From: Cryptomeria japonica
Lineage: Eukaryota > Streptophyta > Pinopsida > Cupressales > Cupressaceae
Assembly (NCBI RefSeq): GCF_030272615.1
Contig: NC_081413.1
Location: 442,831,038-442,895,037, forward strand
Length of the DNA: 64,000 bases
Direction of reading: 5' to 3'
Made by a program: the position numbers and the translations under genes. Every line of letters starts with the position of its first letter. Position 1 is the first letter of the stretch. The notes beneath the pieces were generated by a model that saw only the letters and a list, made by a program, of their open reading frames with translations, was not told the origin of the DNA and ran no database searches. Shown here piece by piece: positions 54,470-64,000 of the stretch.

Positions 54470-57400
54470 GTTTTGATAACTACTTTTTTCTTCCAATCCA
54501 TGTAAGCAACAACCAAGTGTTGAGTGATTGTACTATGTGGTAGCCCTACATGTGTCATTCTTTGCTTCCATACTTCCTTTTCCAGGCGTATTTGCACTAC
54601 TTTATTTGAATGTTCACCTAGGTTCTAAATGCACAAGAAAAAAAGTGACTTCGTTTTAGACATGAGGCTCAAGTCATTTGGGATCAAGCCCTTGGTTTCC
54701 TTGATGTGATTGACTTTCTCTTCTAATGACCTTGTTTTGACCTCAACTACTTCTAGAGTTTTTCCATCATCTTTTAAGCACTTCAAACCAACACAATGAA
54801 GCTTAGTGTGCATGGAAGATATGAATTATGCAAGTTTCTTCACCAATTTGGCAGACTCTTCATACATTTGTCTTACCAACACATTTCTCCATTCTACATT
54901 TCATTGGCACACGTACAAAATATTATCATCCAGGGCTGGAACTGGCTTCTTTGACAAGAACTTCATTACACTATATTTATACACTTCTCTCATCTGAGCT
55001 ACTCTTTTCACGCATTCGGCTTCTTCCTTCTTCCATTTTACAATTTTGTTTTCCAATTCCTTTGTCACCTTGTTTGCATCATCATGAACCTTACTCAGAT
55101 CCACAAAATATTTGCCTCCTACCTTCTAAATTTCACCTAGCCAATCATTAACAATGTCTGTAATTAATCTTCATTTTTGGATTTTCTCAATTATTTTCTA
55201 ATTGATAGGAGACTTTGAGTCAAAAGATGTAAGAGTATGTGAAATGGGCTGTAGATTAGGACTATTGATTGCCTCAATGTATTCTACTATGCTCTTCATT
55301 ATCTCTTTCATTTCAAACTTATCCTTTTCATCTTTCCTGGGTCTTTTCAGCATCTTCTTGGTTGAAACTTCCAAATATAATGCATCTGTTACATGAGTTA
55401 CTGCCCCTAATTTCACATTTTCCCCCATAAAATCTTTAGTTGTCAGATCAGCTATAACTTCATCATTATTTGGGCGGGTAATCTCTGCAGTCCAATTACA
55501 TGTATCTTCATCAAAATCAATTTTGAATATAGTCTTTAACCTTGTGGCTTGAGAAACCTTATCACGACATTTACTGACCATATCCTCGACGAGGATAGAT
55601 ACTGGAACAATGTTCCTCTTCTTACTAGTTAATGTGTTTTCCAACCATGTTGGCCCTGGAGTTGCAAGAGATTTGTCTAAACCAATTTCTACCTCCTTTT
55701 GACCTCTCACTACCAAAGTAGTATCCACATTCAGGGCTTCATCTACCTATTGGCTGCCACCCTCATCATCTAAATCCTCCACTTCAACATTTGGATTTGG
55801 AAAAGAAATATCCATCTCAGGTACAGTCTCAAGGTCAATTACTATATCAATGGGGGATCTTCTGCTCTTACTTCTAGAATAAGTGATTCTTTGTTGGTAA
55901 ATATTCTTTGCTCTGTACCCTTTGTATTACCTTCTTACTCCTCTCCTTTTTCTTGAAAGGAACTACACAAGATGAAACAAGGGGATTAGAAACTAGGGCT
56001 TAGGTTCTTGCGGTTGAACTTTTCCTTGAACTTCTACTTAGCTTCCACTCTCTCAGCCATTTTTTGTCCTTCAGATAACTGAGAATGTCCTGATTTGAAT
56101 ATGTTCATCTTTATTCTTCCCCTAATCTATTTGTGGAATTAATCCCTTATGTCTATCATCAACAAACTGGGAATCAAGCAGATCACTTTCATCATCAACA
56201 ATATTTGCAATATTCATCTTCAGACCATAATTCCTTATCTGTTGCACTGAAAACCTTAAGTGAGCTCTTCTCTGAACCTCATATTCATCCATGCAATTTT
56301 CCTAAAAATCTTCTAGGTTTGGTATATGTTGAAATTTTTTTTTGAGTGTAAGGTGAGCCACTACAAACCCCTTTGCATCAAAATCAACTCTTGAACTCTA
56401 ACTCTAAATTTAGGGCATCTGAGACACTATTACAGGTGTAATAGGTCAATGCAATGGGAAAAGAAACTCCTATTTGGTGCTTCGCCCTATATTCTTTGTC
56501 AATATGAGAAATTTTTCTACATACTTCAATTAAAAATTTCTTGTAAAAGGCATATCTCGGCAACTTATATGGTTCACCTTAAAAACCACCAACCCTCAAA
56601 TAAGTAAACCTAGAAAACTGAATATAGAAGCTCCCGTATGTGCTTACAAACCGCATGGCTTCCTCAGTCAATATTTTACGAATATACCTTTTAACCTCAA
56701 ACACCAGTCTCCCAAGGAAAACATCATGGAGCCTGTGATAGTTCTCAGTGGCTCTATTTTGTTGCAAATGCAAATGGTAATCATATATCTTCATATTATT
56801 TTGCCAGTTTTCATGGTTTAAGCCAGTCCATTGGTGAGTGCAAGCTAAACAGTATATGAGGTTAGATGACATATAAAAAAATTTGTTACTAAAACAAATT
56901 AAACCCTCATGCATCCAAGAACAACTTAAACCTGAACAATGTACATCCAATCTTCCCAAAAGAAGGCCATTTGATTCCCTCTAATCCTATGAAGCAAAAT
57001 GACAATATCTTGTACCTCCCTAATCAAATTTTCTCTAGTTAACAGTCTAGGTAAACGAGAGCCACCCTTCTGAAGCTTCAATAACAAGTTTTAGGCAATA
57101 ACATTTTGATATATTGTCTTCCTTTTAGAAAATAACCCCTGGGAATTAGAAACCATCTAGTCCTCATACTGTTCCTTATCAAGAATTTTCATGACTGCAG
57201 CAATGGTTTCCCGATTCACTTTCAGTAAAACTTCACCATTTGTGGTTTGGATGCTCCTTTGAGCAAGGTCACAGTGGTTCATACATTCTTGGACTAATTC
57301 TGGACAGAGAATGGTTGGTGGAAAAGTTGCCACTTCTATTAACCCACTATCAATTATTTTCTGCATGAGACGGTAATTTGCAAAATTTTGCACTCTTTCA

Positions 57401-57504
57401 TGAAATTCTTTTAAATCTACTGATGGGAGGAAGGTATCACATAAATTTGGGTGTGAACAAACTAGCCTTGAGTTTTGGTCGATTTTAGGAAATGTTGGTC
57501 TCAT
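54470..57504 (-). pseudogene. long decayed protein of unknown family
   Basis: A minus-strand coding relic of about 1000 codons, with stops and shifts but long readable parts. N-terminal (57504-57157): SVDLKEFHERVQNFANYRLM, then FPPTILCPELVQECMNHCDL and a domain end MKILDKEQYED. Middle (56959-56579): NWQNNMKIYDYHLHLQQNRA, FEVKRYIRKILTEEAMRFV. Then an acidic/Ser linker, PNPNVEVEDLDDEGG. C-terminal (55728-55198): LVEDMVSKCRDKVSQATRL and LKRPRKDEKDKFEMKEIMKS. Coiled-coil pieces (55104-54901 KVTKELENKIVKWKKEEAEC; 54813-54625) end it. I do not recognise the family. Its neighbours suggest a mobile element product. Confidence 0.5.
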
Positions 57505-59490
57505 CTTCAGTTTCTACATAGGACTCAGAGGTGAGCAAGAAACTTTGCAAGAAAATAAATTAACAGAGCCCTTGAATGCATGGAATAACAAGGATGAAGA
57601 AAAAAGAACAAAACTCACGTTGAAAGAGGATTCTAGATTGTAAAACAGAGGTCAAGTCACCATGCGTAGCATCCAACACTTGCTTAATTGTGAAATGGGA
57701 AACTACAAGAAATGATTTTAAAAGAAATAAGAAAACTCAAGTAAGGGCAAAATAATTGCTCACATGATTCACTCAGGATTAATTAACTACTTATCTATGT
57801 CTTCTTACTCTTAAAAGACCCTTTCCTAACATCTCATCATTATCTGGCTTATTCCTTCCTCTTTATGATTACCATACAATAAAGTACACCTCATGGCTTA
57901 TTATCCCAGTTCTTTTTAAAATTTGGAATATTCGTTTTTTGAAACACCCACCAACTTGATTCTTTCCTTTTACGTTTGAAGTTGCATTCATCCAACATCG
58001 AACCTTGAACTATGAACCCCTTCAATGATGGATCACGGGTTCAATTTCAACAAAACAAAACAAAATCAACTTTTTGGGACTCATTAAATTTGAGTAAGTT
58101 TAGAGGCCCAATTCAAAATTTTGCTCTGCATTTCCAAATGAGTCAGTTTGAATGGCCTAATTAGAGAGAGGGTAAAATGGAGCCAGATGATTTTCAAATG
58201 GTAAGGCTTGGAAAATATGTCCTACACCTTTCATTTGGCCTATGCAATATGTTGCAACTTTTAGAATTAAGTTTGGATAAGTTTATCAGGTACCCATTTC
58301 AAGGGGTGAGTTGAAAGTGCATTTTAGGCACATATGCAGATTCTATTGAGTAGCCTACTTTGAGGATTTATATCTTTTGCCTTGTTGATCGTCATGAAGA
58401 ATTTAAAATTGGATTCAATGATATGCATAAATGTGAGTTATCTTGCAAAATTTAAAGTTCTTATGAATCCATTTGTTTAGTTTTCAAAGCTCAATCCGTT
58501 TGCAGTTTGTGAGGTTTGACAAGTCCCTATTTCAACTGCTAGTCGGAGCCCTATTTTGCATAAGTGTAAAAGTTGCCTAAGTGAATGGCATGTTAGAATG
58601 TTTATTCCAGGATATTGTTTGTATAAATGACAAGCTATGTTTCTAGTTTCAAGCTCCTGCCAATCCGTTTGATCGGTTTTCAAAAGGGTTTCTTAGGCCA
58701 TCTTTTTCAGTGATCCGTACTTTCATCGCTACATCAGTTAATGTGGCTATTTTCATGAGCACACCGTCTATACCCAGTCAGCCTTTTGGTCAAATTAAGT
58801 ATTCTAAGATTTGATATATACTTCAAGGTACCTATGTCTCAGATTTGAGGGTCTACGAAGGTCATTTAATATTTTTAAGAAAGGCATCATGAGTTGCCTA
58901 AGCATTGACTTCATCAGGTCCGCAATGTCGACAAAGCCAGTTGATCATTTTTGACAATTAATATCTCTTCACTCGAGATTTTTTTAGAAAATCCATTTGG
59001 TAGAATTCATTCTTGTATATCAAAGTACATTCCTGTCAGATGGTGAGGTCTAGAAAGGTGTTTTGATCGGTTTGAAAATTACGTCTTCGCGATTAAATGC
59101 AAAAATGTGGCGCAAGTGCCTGAAAGTTGCAAAACTCAGTTTGATGATCCAAAAATGGTGCTGATCGATTCCAGAGGTAAGCTTAAGGTTCCTGATGTAT
59201 CATAGAGGTGAGTTGCATGAAAAAAAATAAAATTAGTCAGACCCACTTTGGGGCCCGACCTGGCTCACGCTCGTGGATTGATTTTATTGGTGTCTTGGTT
59301 CACTGAGAGAATTTCAGAATATTTAAATGGTTGTTCATTGCTAAGTGAAGTGTCTAGGGTAGTCTTCAATATCTGTTGATCCATTCTTCTTTTATATGCC
59401 ACTTGTGGATGATGGATTAAATTGCCTCAGTAGACAAGAATTTGGTAATTGTTGTTATGGTTCTGCGATCCTTCATAGATAATCTTTTTC
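57505..59490. other. no gene seen; degenerate internally repetitive DNA
   Basis: From about 58080 the sequence has loosely repeating phrases such as CCCATTTCAA, GTGAGTTGAA, GAGGTTTGACAAGTCCC and TGGTGAGGTCTAGAAAGG, spaced 100-250 bp. This kind of diffuse repetition is common in long LTRs or spacers of old elements. No LTR ends or coding motifs were found. Confidence 0.35.
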
Positions 59491-59497
59491 AGTAGAC

Positions 59498-59950
59498 ATG
59501 GTGTTTCAGTTCCGAACAAATTTCATATCTCCATCTATGGTATTTGGGAAAAGAGAGCTCGTGCTAGATCCGGTACAAATTGCAAAAGGGTTGCAAGAAA
59601 TGAGAGGAAATAGGATTGATATTGAGGTATGGATGCGCCATCACTCATTCCCTAAAGATCTTACAGATCATGTCCGAATGCAAATGGCTTTCAAACCAGA
59701 GGTGTTGATGAAAAGCAATAAATTCAAAGCTTTCCAAAAGATCTCAGGCGTGACATCAAGCAGCATCTCTGTTTAGACTTATTCAGGCGGGTACATTGGT
59801 TCAAGAATGTGGATGATCTTTTCTTTTGGATGCAATGTGTAAGCATTTTAAGACATGCCTTTATACTGAAAATACATATATTGCAAGAGAAGGAGAACCT
59901 ATGGGTGAAATGCTCTGAATTATTCGAGGCAATGAAGAGAGGCAATAGAA
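59498..59950 (+). pseudogene. cyclic nucleotide-gated channel (CNGC) exon fragment
   Basis: Three frames together read a CNGC exon. DIEVWMRHHSFPKDLTDHVR (frame from 59498) matches the C-linker after the last pore helix. After a shift near 59740, KDLRRDIKQHLCLDLFRRV follows. After a second shift near 59815, LLDAMCKHFKTCLYTENTYI and AREGEPMGEML lead into the cyclic nucleotide-binding domain, with a TGA in place of the codon after EML and then IIRG. In living genes this region links channel gating to nucleotide binding. A TTTTTCAG at about 59487-59494 may be the remnant of a 3' splice site. Similarity ends after IIRG. It is one pseudo-exon, not a gene. Confidence 0.85.
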
Positions 59951-61330
59951 AACAATCAGCAAATGCACATTGGCAGGTGTAGGCAAAATCCCATGATCTC
60001 TGCCAGTCTTCCCTCTTCCGCGTAGGATGGTGAAACTCTCTTGCGTGGATCCTTTGCATGTAATTGGAGAAGGCATTGAAACCTGAGGCAATATGAAATA
60101 GCAGCAAAGCTCCAAGCAAGTCTCGTGGCATGTAAATGGGCATTAATTGTCAGAAGTTAATGCCATTGGCTAGCATTCATCCAAAGTCTAACCTCCCTGT
60201 ATGTGGCTATGGAGTGTGGTGAACTGCAGTGGAGGAGAAACAGAGACTTCCAATCAGATGCATCTGCAGGTCTATTTCCCAACTCCACATGACCTTGCCA
60301 GCATTCCTCTCTATGTAGAATGTCGAAGGAGGTGTGAAAGGCATAGAGTAGCTTTGAAGTTAATCAAATGCAAACATGTAAACAAAAACACATCTCCCTT
60401 ACGTAGTTGATTAAAAATGGGGTTTTCAATTAAAAGTCCAAGCAACTACAATCAGTAGTGCAAGCCTGAATCCATGACCTCTACCAACATCTTTCCTTGT
60501 TGCTTGGACTGTGGAAGGGCATTTAAAATCTCTCAAAGAAAGGGCCATTGGCACATGAATGTCGTACCTCCTCCCACGCAACATCATAATAAAGGAAAGG
60601 TCTTTAAACCCTATGCAGATTAGTATGATTAAAACCAAATTCCCCTGACGTGGTAGTAAGGAAAGCATGAAATACATTTTCAAGCAATTTGCCTTGGCAA
60701 CTGTAAATGCCAAAATCATATAGCAAATGAAATGGCATTAAAAGTCTTCAATGCCAATGCGATTCACAGATGTTTCCCCAGCTCAATAATTTCTACAAGC
60801 ATTTTCCCCTGCGTGGCATGTTTGAAGCATTCAAGTGTAAAGGGGGTGACGTTAGTAGTTTCAAACAGGCGCCATTAAAACTCAGAAGAAAACCTCCAAA
60901 AAATGTGTTACCACGCATAAAGGCAATATCCCACATTGGTGGTGGGAGCGAAATTTTTAATATTTTTAACCAAGGCTCCACCATAACATAGTGTCAAAGT
61001 CTTGGAGGCTTTTGACGGATGGTGCTGATGGGCACCCAAGGATGACCCCATGCACGTGGGTGCAGATCCCAAGGTGATTGAGTTGCAACCAGGTGGACCC
61101 CACATAGGCACAAATCTCGAGGCAGGTGAATTTTGTAGAGGAAGAGTAGATTAACAAGTGAGCAGGTTGTAGAAGATCTATGGTGTGCGTGGATTCGCAA
61201 AGAGAAGATGCACATCGAATACCTTCGCGAAATAGCGAAAATCATCTGCAAAAATCAAAGGTTAAAGAGTGAGCAAGTTCAGATGATCCAACGGCTCACG
61301 TGACCTAAAGATGCAAGCTCATTAGCCATT
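59951..61330. other. no gene seen
   Basis: Mixed sequence with recurring CC(C)TGCGTGG or CCACGC words (60018, 60041, 60573, 60646, 60811, 60911). They may mark degenerate repeats. Short open frames are not conserved and have no motif. Confidence 0.35.
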
Positions 61331-61339
61331 ACAAAATGG

Positions 61340-61490
61340 TGAAAGATAGGTGGCGATGACGTGGTGATGACAGAGACTGAGGTGTCGCTGAGGTGGCGAC
61401 AATGTGGCCGACAAATAAGTAGATAGGTGGCGGACACGAGGCAATGAGGTGGCAGATGGATGAGGTGTCATCCGAGGTGGCGCCAAGTGC
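61340..61490. repeat. degenerate GAGGTGGCG-rich repeat
   Basis: GGTGGCGATGACG, TGAGGTGGCGAC, GGTGGCGGACACGAGG, TGAGGTGGCAG and CGAGGTGGCGCC are spaced 15-45 bp. This is a GC-rich island in AT-rich DNA. Confidence 0.55.
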
Positions 61491-61559
61491 ACCCCATCAG
61501 CCAATCATAGGCTGCCATGTGGTAGGACTTCAGGGCAAAAATGGATTGAAAAATCAAAT

Positions 61560-62150
61560 TTAAATGTATAGTTCAAACAATATAAAAAAATTCAAAAAAT
61601 TTAAATGATGGAGGCATATGAAGGATTTAATTCGCCCAGAGGTCCATTTTTGCCCAAAATACCAAGTATCATATATCATCGGAAAGCTCTCGGGATGAAG
61701 AATGCATTTATGGAGTTAGTTTCAAAAAATATGAGATATTTAGAGAGAAGTTTCCACGAGAAAGAAGAAGAAAGTGAATTTAGTTGGAGAAAGAGACACT
61801 TGGCAATTTCGGTTGCCGACCTAATGTTTTTCCCTCTCCTTCTTATTCTCATTTTCTTCTCATTGTAAGGGTTCCAGAATTCTGTGAGAGTGGCTCCAGA
61901 TTTCATGGCTTCCAGTTCTGAACTTCTTGACCCAAATGTGTAAAATTCTTTGCTTTGTTTCAGAGTACAGAGATAACATTGCAGTCTTGGAGATGTTTCT
62001 AGTTGCAGATCTTACTTGTGTCAGAAATGAGTAAATTTCCCACAGTATTATCTCTATGTATGTATTTCCATTAGTATGAATTGAATCCTTAAGGAGGATG
62101 AAATTTGTCAATTTCAAGGAGATTGTGTGTCTATCTATAGGTATCCTTCA
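61560..62150 (+). mobile_element. LTR-like sequence, possibly Gypsy
   Basis: Contains TATCATCGGAAAGCTCTCGG followed by ATGAAGAATGCA and a Glu/Arg-rich purine stretch, then a TTTTCTTCTCATTGTAAGGG junction. This type of sequence is familiar from U3/R regions of plant Gypsy LTRs. I could not pin either end, so the call is tentative. Confidence 0.35.
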
Positions 62151-63232
62151 ATGAAGGTTTTAAACTCTGTAATCAGTCATGAATAATGGAATGTGTCCCA
62201 GATCTGATAATTCTGTGAATGGAATTGAGTAATGCATTAATATAAGGTGTTAATGCAGGAAATTTGTTTAAGGAAAACCAATTTGTGACTAGGATACACT
62301 TTTGCAATTCTTTGTGTGTCTTTGTTGCCCAATGAACAAGGTAGTGGTCTTGCAGATTTGGGGATAGTTTCAGATCTATACAAATCAAAGACAAATCTAT
62401 TTCCCTTCATATTTAGGGGGTTGTGTTCTATCCTTCCCAAACTTTGTTTCACCCATTATTTGTACAAGATCTAGCCAATCTGCATATGTTATCTAATTTT
62501 TTGAGCTTGTGGAATGGTTTATCTTCTTCATTGATGTTGTCATGGTGAGTAAATTAGTTAATTTCATGCATCAAAAGGGTGTCCCCCCCTAGGTCTAGCA
62601 GAACCTGAAGTGTAGGAGGATCAATTAGGGTCCTATGTTATGTTGTCCAAGTCTTGATGTGTTCTATAAGGTGAAATTGGCTATTTTATAGAATCAATTG
62701 CAGGTAAACTTGGGTTAATCATTTTTTATGAACAACACAACTGATGGACCAACATAAGAACATACAATAGACCTTGCTAAAGATAATACCTTGGACCAAA
62801 ATCCACTCCTACACATATTGAACCTTGAACCTTGAACTTGCAAAAAATAGAGGTTCAAAGGTTCAAGTTCAAAAACACGCTCAAAAAAACATTAATAAAG
62901 ACATGACCACAGAGCGACAAGACTGCTTGAACGTGAAATTTGTACCTTGGACAAGTTCAACAGAAAGGTTCAAGTTCAAAGAATTATGACCCGACATAAT
63001 AACCAAACTTTACACAAGGCTCCACTTTAAAGAGAATTTCCAAAAATTATTCAATCCTAACAATTCAAAATTAAGGGAGGGTAACATTGGCTCTGACTGG
63101 GGAGCAGGATTGCCAAGGACTAGGAAGGAACTTAGAATCTTTGGTTTCACACTAAAAGAAAGATAAAAATCTGAAGCAAAGGAAAACAAAACACAACAAA
63201 ATTGACACCAAAATAGACAACTACTTGCAAAA
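62151..63232. other. no gene seen
   Basis: Probable 3' untranslated region of the Gypsy element on the right. GGTTCAA words near 62825-62965 are repeated (AAAGGTTCAAGTTCAAA). No convincing polypurine tract with an LTR start was found. Confidence 0.35.
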
Positions 63233-64000
63233 CTACACTTTGTAAAGCTTAAGATCCTGCCCATTATAAGATAGGGGAAGAGTTGTACCATCTAAATAAG
63301 AGAGCCTGAAAGTATTTGGTCCTTTGACTTTGTGGATCAGAAATGGCCCTTTCCATAATGAATCAAATTTTTTCGTGTGCTCCTTTAGGTTCCCTCCTTT
63401 TATCCTAGAGCAAAACTTGGTCTCCCAACATAAATTTTCTCGGTCGAGCTCTGTGATCAAAAATCTTTTTTACCTACTACTGATGTTTGGTAATGTGATC
63501 TACCATCTTTTCTCTTTCTTCTTCAATCTTGGCCAAACACATAACTCTTTTCTCCAATGCATCTTGAAAATACACATCCTACACTATTGTTTCAAATTTG
63601 GAAGCTACTAATTCTAGAGGAAGTACAAGTTGAGCACCAATCCCATATACAAGCTCAAAAGGAGACATTCCAATTGCTCATTTTGGTGACATTCTATCTG
63701 CCCATAGAGCTTCATACAACTTCTTGTGCCAATCTTTTTAATTTTCACTCACTAACTTTTTCATGATGTTAATCAAATTCTTATTACTAGACTCTGCTTG
63801 ACCATTGCCCCATGGGTAATATTCTGAAGAATGAGCCAAAGAGATCCCATGATCATAATAAAATGAGAAATTTCAGAAGAGGAAAATCTTGTTGTGTTAC
63901 CAGTTACTATTTTTAGAGGTACTCCAAAGTGAACCAGGATATTTTCCTTCAGGAATTCACACACCACCTCTGAGGTTGTCCTTCTGACAGGTACTGCTTC
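63233..64000 (-). pseudogene. Gypsy integrase, C-terminal part, runs off window
   Basis: Minus strand. FLKENILVHFGVPLKIVTGN (63967-63773) is the integrase core. The second catalytic Asp of the usual VTDNG is Gly. After a frame change near 63850 the LAHSSEYYP block and GNGQAESSNKNLI with the catalytic Glu can be read. Further on, MSPFELVYGIGAQLVLPLEL is split by frames around 63600-63660. The C-terminus (63460-63233) reads KKFDSLWKGPFLIHKV and GTTLPLSYNGQDLKLYKV, ending at a stop. The N-terminus and polymerase lie beyond the window. It is broken by shifts and the lost Asp. Confidence 0.85.

Noticed and set aside
1-64000. tRNA, rRNA or other structural RNA genes
   Set aside because: I looked for tRNA arms and rRNA landmarks and saw only primer-binding sites complementary to initiator tRNA and one B-box-like word.

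Overview
This window is gene-poor, AT-rich plant nuclear DNA made almost entirely of transposable-element remains and simple or tandem repeats. Ty1/copia LTR elements with 1.0-1.4 kb LTRs, gag-protease LTR elements, a LINE 3' end, a plant mobile domain fragment and long decayed unknown frames in about 35% GC sequence suggest a large repeat-rich plant genome. A gymnosperm, probably a conifer, is my inference; no single marker proves it. I see no intact host gene. The only clear host-gene sequence is a broken exon of a cyclic nucleotide-gated channel near 59.5-59.9 kb.

Layout. 1-1640: AT-rich LTR-like sequence with a TATA box. 2005-5175: a CT-rich tract, then a 1.7 kb minisatellite of a 20-bp unit in both orientations with an approximately 815-bp higher-order repeat, then GA and TA tracts. 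5213-5403: a 29-bp tandem repeat. 6661-32974: a nest of LTR retrotransposons, all on the minus strand except the innermost. Element E (gag-protease type, truncated at its 3' end) was hit by element D (copia, 7055-25145, target duplication ACTAG) and separately by element F (gag-protease only, 26617-32116, also ACTAG). Element D was hit in its 3' LTR by element A (copia, 7663-18426, GATTT). Element A was hit between gag and protease by element B (same family, opposite strand, 12360-16457, CTTCT). Four exact 5-bp target duplications support this order.

32975-40150: a plant mobile domain fragment, a truncated LTR related to element G, decayed tandem repeats, and two AT-rich LTRs in opposite orientation. 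40170-43270: an unidentified decayed frame with a coiled coil, next to the RNase H and zinc-finger end of a LINE. 45638-47275: a low-complexity stretch repeating SPIEVE-like peptides. 48682-53695: copia element G, minus strand, cut off inside gag. 54470-57504: a long decayed frame of unknown family. 59498-59950: the channel pseudogene. 61560-62150: an LTR-like stretch. 63233-64000: Gypsy integrase, minus strand, running off the window.

The genes do not form a host pathway. They are parts of retroelement replication machinery (gag, protease, integrase, reverse transcriptase, RNase H), all carrying stops or frameshifts. The most notable structures are the multi-level nest, the roughly 4.1 kb imperfect palindrome created by B inserting antisense into its own family member A, the bidirectional 20-bp minisatellite, and the two unidentified long decayed frames.
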